Assembly (NCBI GenBank): GCA_002378845.1
Contig: DFRY01000043.1
Span: 103,746-110,256, forward strand
DNA from: Ruminococcaceae bacterium UBA3451
Lineage (GTDB): Bacteria; Bacillota; Clostridia; Oscillospirales; Acutalibacteraceae
Direction of reading: 5' to 3'
Length of the DNA: 6,511 bases
Below, piece after piece: positions 6,008 to 6,511 of this stretch (within the stretch, counting starts at the first letter, position 1; each line of letters opens with the position of its first letter). The notes under the pieces were generated by a model. That model did not search any database. It was not told the DNA's origin and was given only the letters and a program-made list of their open reading frames with translations. The position numbers and the translations under genes were made by a program.

Positions 6008-6511
6008 CGTATAACGGCGCAGTGCCTTTAGATAACCGCCGTACAGCAGCATGGCACGTTCCCATTTGGGGCGATCCGGGCTATCGGGCTGCGTTCTGCA
6101 AAGCAGTTCAAATGCCTGCATAAACTGCTGCTCGCGGGACTGATGACAGAAATGAACGATGCTCTTTTTCTGTTCATCGCGGTAGAAAAATCCGCTGAGC
6201 GGTGCGCGGTCCCCGGTTTCCTGGCAAGCCATCAGCTGTTCTGCCCAACGCCGCGCGTCCTGTGCGTAAATTCCCTCACCGCTTGCCAAATACAGGTTGG
6301 AAGCAGCCCACACCATTACCGCGTAATGCTGTGCGAGAGAAGAATTGTATGTATGTTCAAAAACACTGAAATGTTCCATTCCGTGGGAAGCAAAGCGTTC
6401 CTGTGCAAACGCGAAGTCTTCTCGTGCCGCTTTCAGGCTGCCCCATGCAAAATCCGGGTCATCGTCCCGCATTGCGTAGGCTGCGTATGCTTCAATTCCG
6501 GCGAACAGGAA

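Larger units (their letters stand above)
5462..6511 (-). pseudogene. Glycoside hydrolase family 9 (GH9), 3' part, interrupted by an in-frame TAG
   Basis: The reading frame is open from the window edge, so the 5' end and N-terminal catalytic Asp residues lie outside. Counted from base 6511 there are 168 residues, then TAG at 6007-6005, then 180 residues in the same frame to a TGA at 5464-5462. The amber falls in a conserved stretch reading YT-stop-PYGLIPAGIY. The first part (GFFYRDEQ, HFCHQSREQ) looks like helices of an (alpha/alpha)6 barrel. The second carries WFSFRGN, GKNPFGQS, LPGE, PVGIETLDNEDVPYWP and FKEVWTSSVGRWLWL, as in GH9 enzymes; the Glu in FKEVW (about position 326) is the likely acid catalyst. 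The family hydrolyses beta-glucosidic bonds and includes endoglucanases, cellodextrin exo-enzymes and exo-beta-D-glucosaminidases; the substrate cannot be told here. It is the first visible gene of the operon and overlaps the oxidoreductase by ATGA. It could be a recent pseudogene, a read-through gene, a split gene or a sequence error. Family call strong, status uncertain. Confidence 0.85.

Noticed and set aside
1..6511. CRISPR arrays, insertion sequences, tRNA or rRNA genes
   Set aside because: I saw no regularly spaced repeats, transposase-like frames, terminal inverted repeats or cloverleaf/T-arm signature on either strand.

Overview
The window looks like part of a carbohydrate-utilisation operon from a Gram-positive anaerobe. 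Bacillota, probably Clostridia (Oscillospirales-like), is my best guess. The grounds are strong GGAGG-type Shine-Dalgarno sites, a lipoprotein-type sugar-binding protein, LplB/YtcP-type permeases with no ATPase gene nearby (typical of species sharing one MsmX-like ATPase), and U-tract terminators. The taxonomy is inferred from style, not from a marker gene.

All six genes lie on the minus strand and read from right to left. Transcription enters from beyond base 6511. In order they are: the 3' part of a glycoside hydrolase family 9 (GH9) gene (6511-5462), interrupted by an in-frame amber codon; a divergent Gfo/Idh/MocA-type oxidoreductase (5465-4584); a NagB-like glucosamine-6-phosphate deaminase/isomerase (4587-3850) with Gln at a normally Glu catalytic position; an LplB-type permease (3820-2858); a YtcP/LplC-type permease (2844-1915); and a solute-binding lipoprotein (1861-401). 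The first two junctions are 4-base ATGA stop/start overlaps. The later gaps are 29, 13 and 53 bases, so this is very likely one transcript. A 14-bp stem with a T7 tract at 366-321 ends it. The promoter is outside the window.

Bases 1-264 hold no convincing gene. They contain several hairpins and palindromes and a likely plus-strand terminator (221-262) facing the operon terminator, so a plus-strand transcript probably arrives from the left.

Working model (inference): the binding protein and two permeases import an oligosaccharide using an ATPase encoded elsewhere. GH9 trims it in the cytoplasm or at the surface, since its N-terminus is not visible. The oxidoreductase and NagB-like enzyme then process the released sugar. 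A NagB homologue beside a GH9 of the group with a GKNPFGQS motif points to amino-sugar oligosaccharides (glucosaminides). The altered catalytic residues in NagB and the oxidoreductase leave room for a different, undescribed chemistry.
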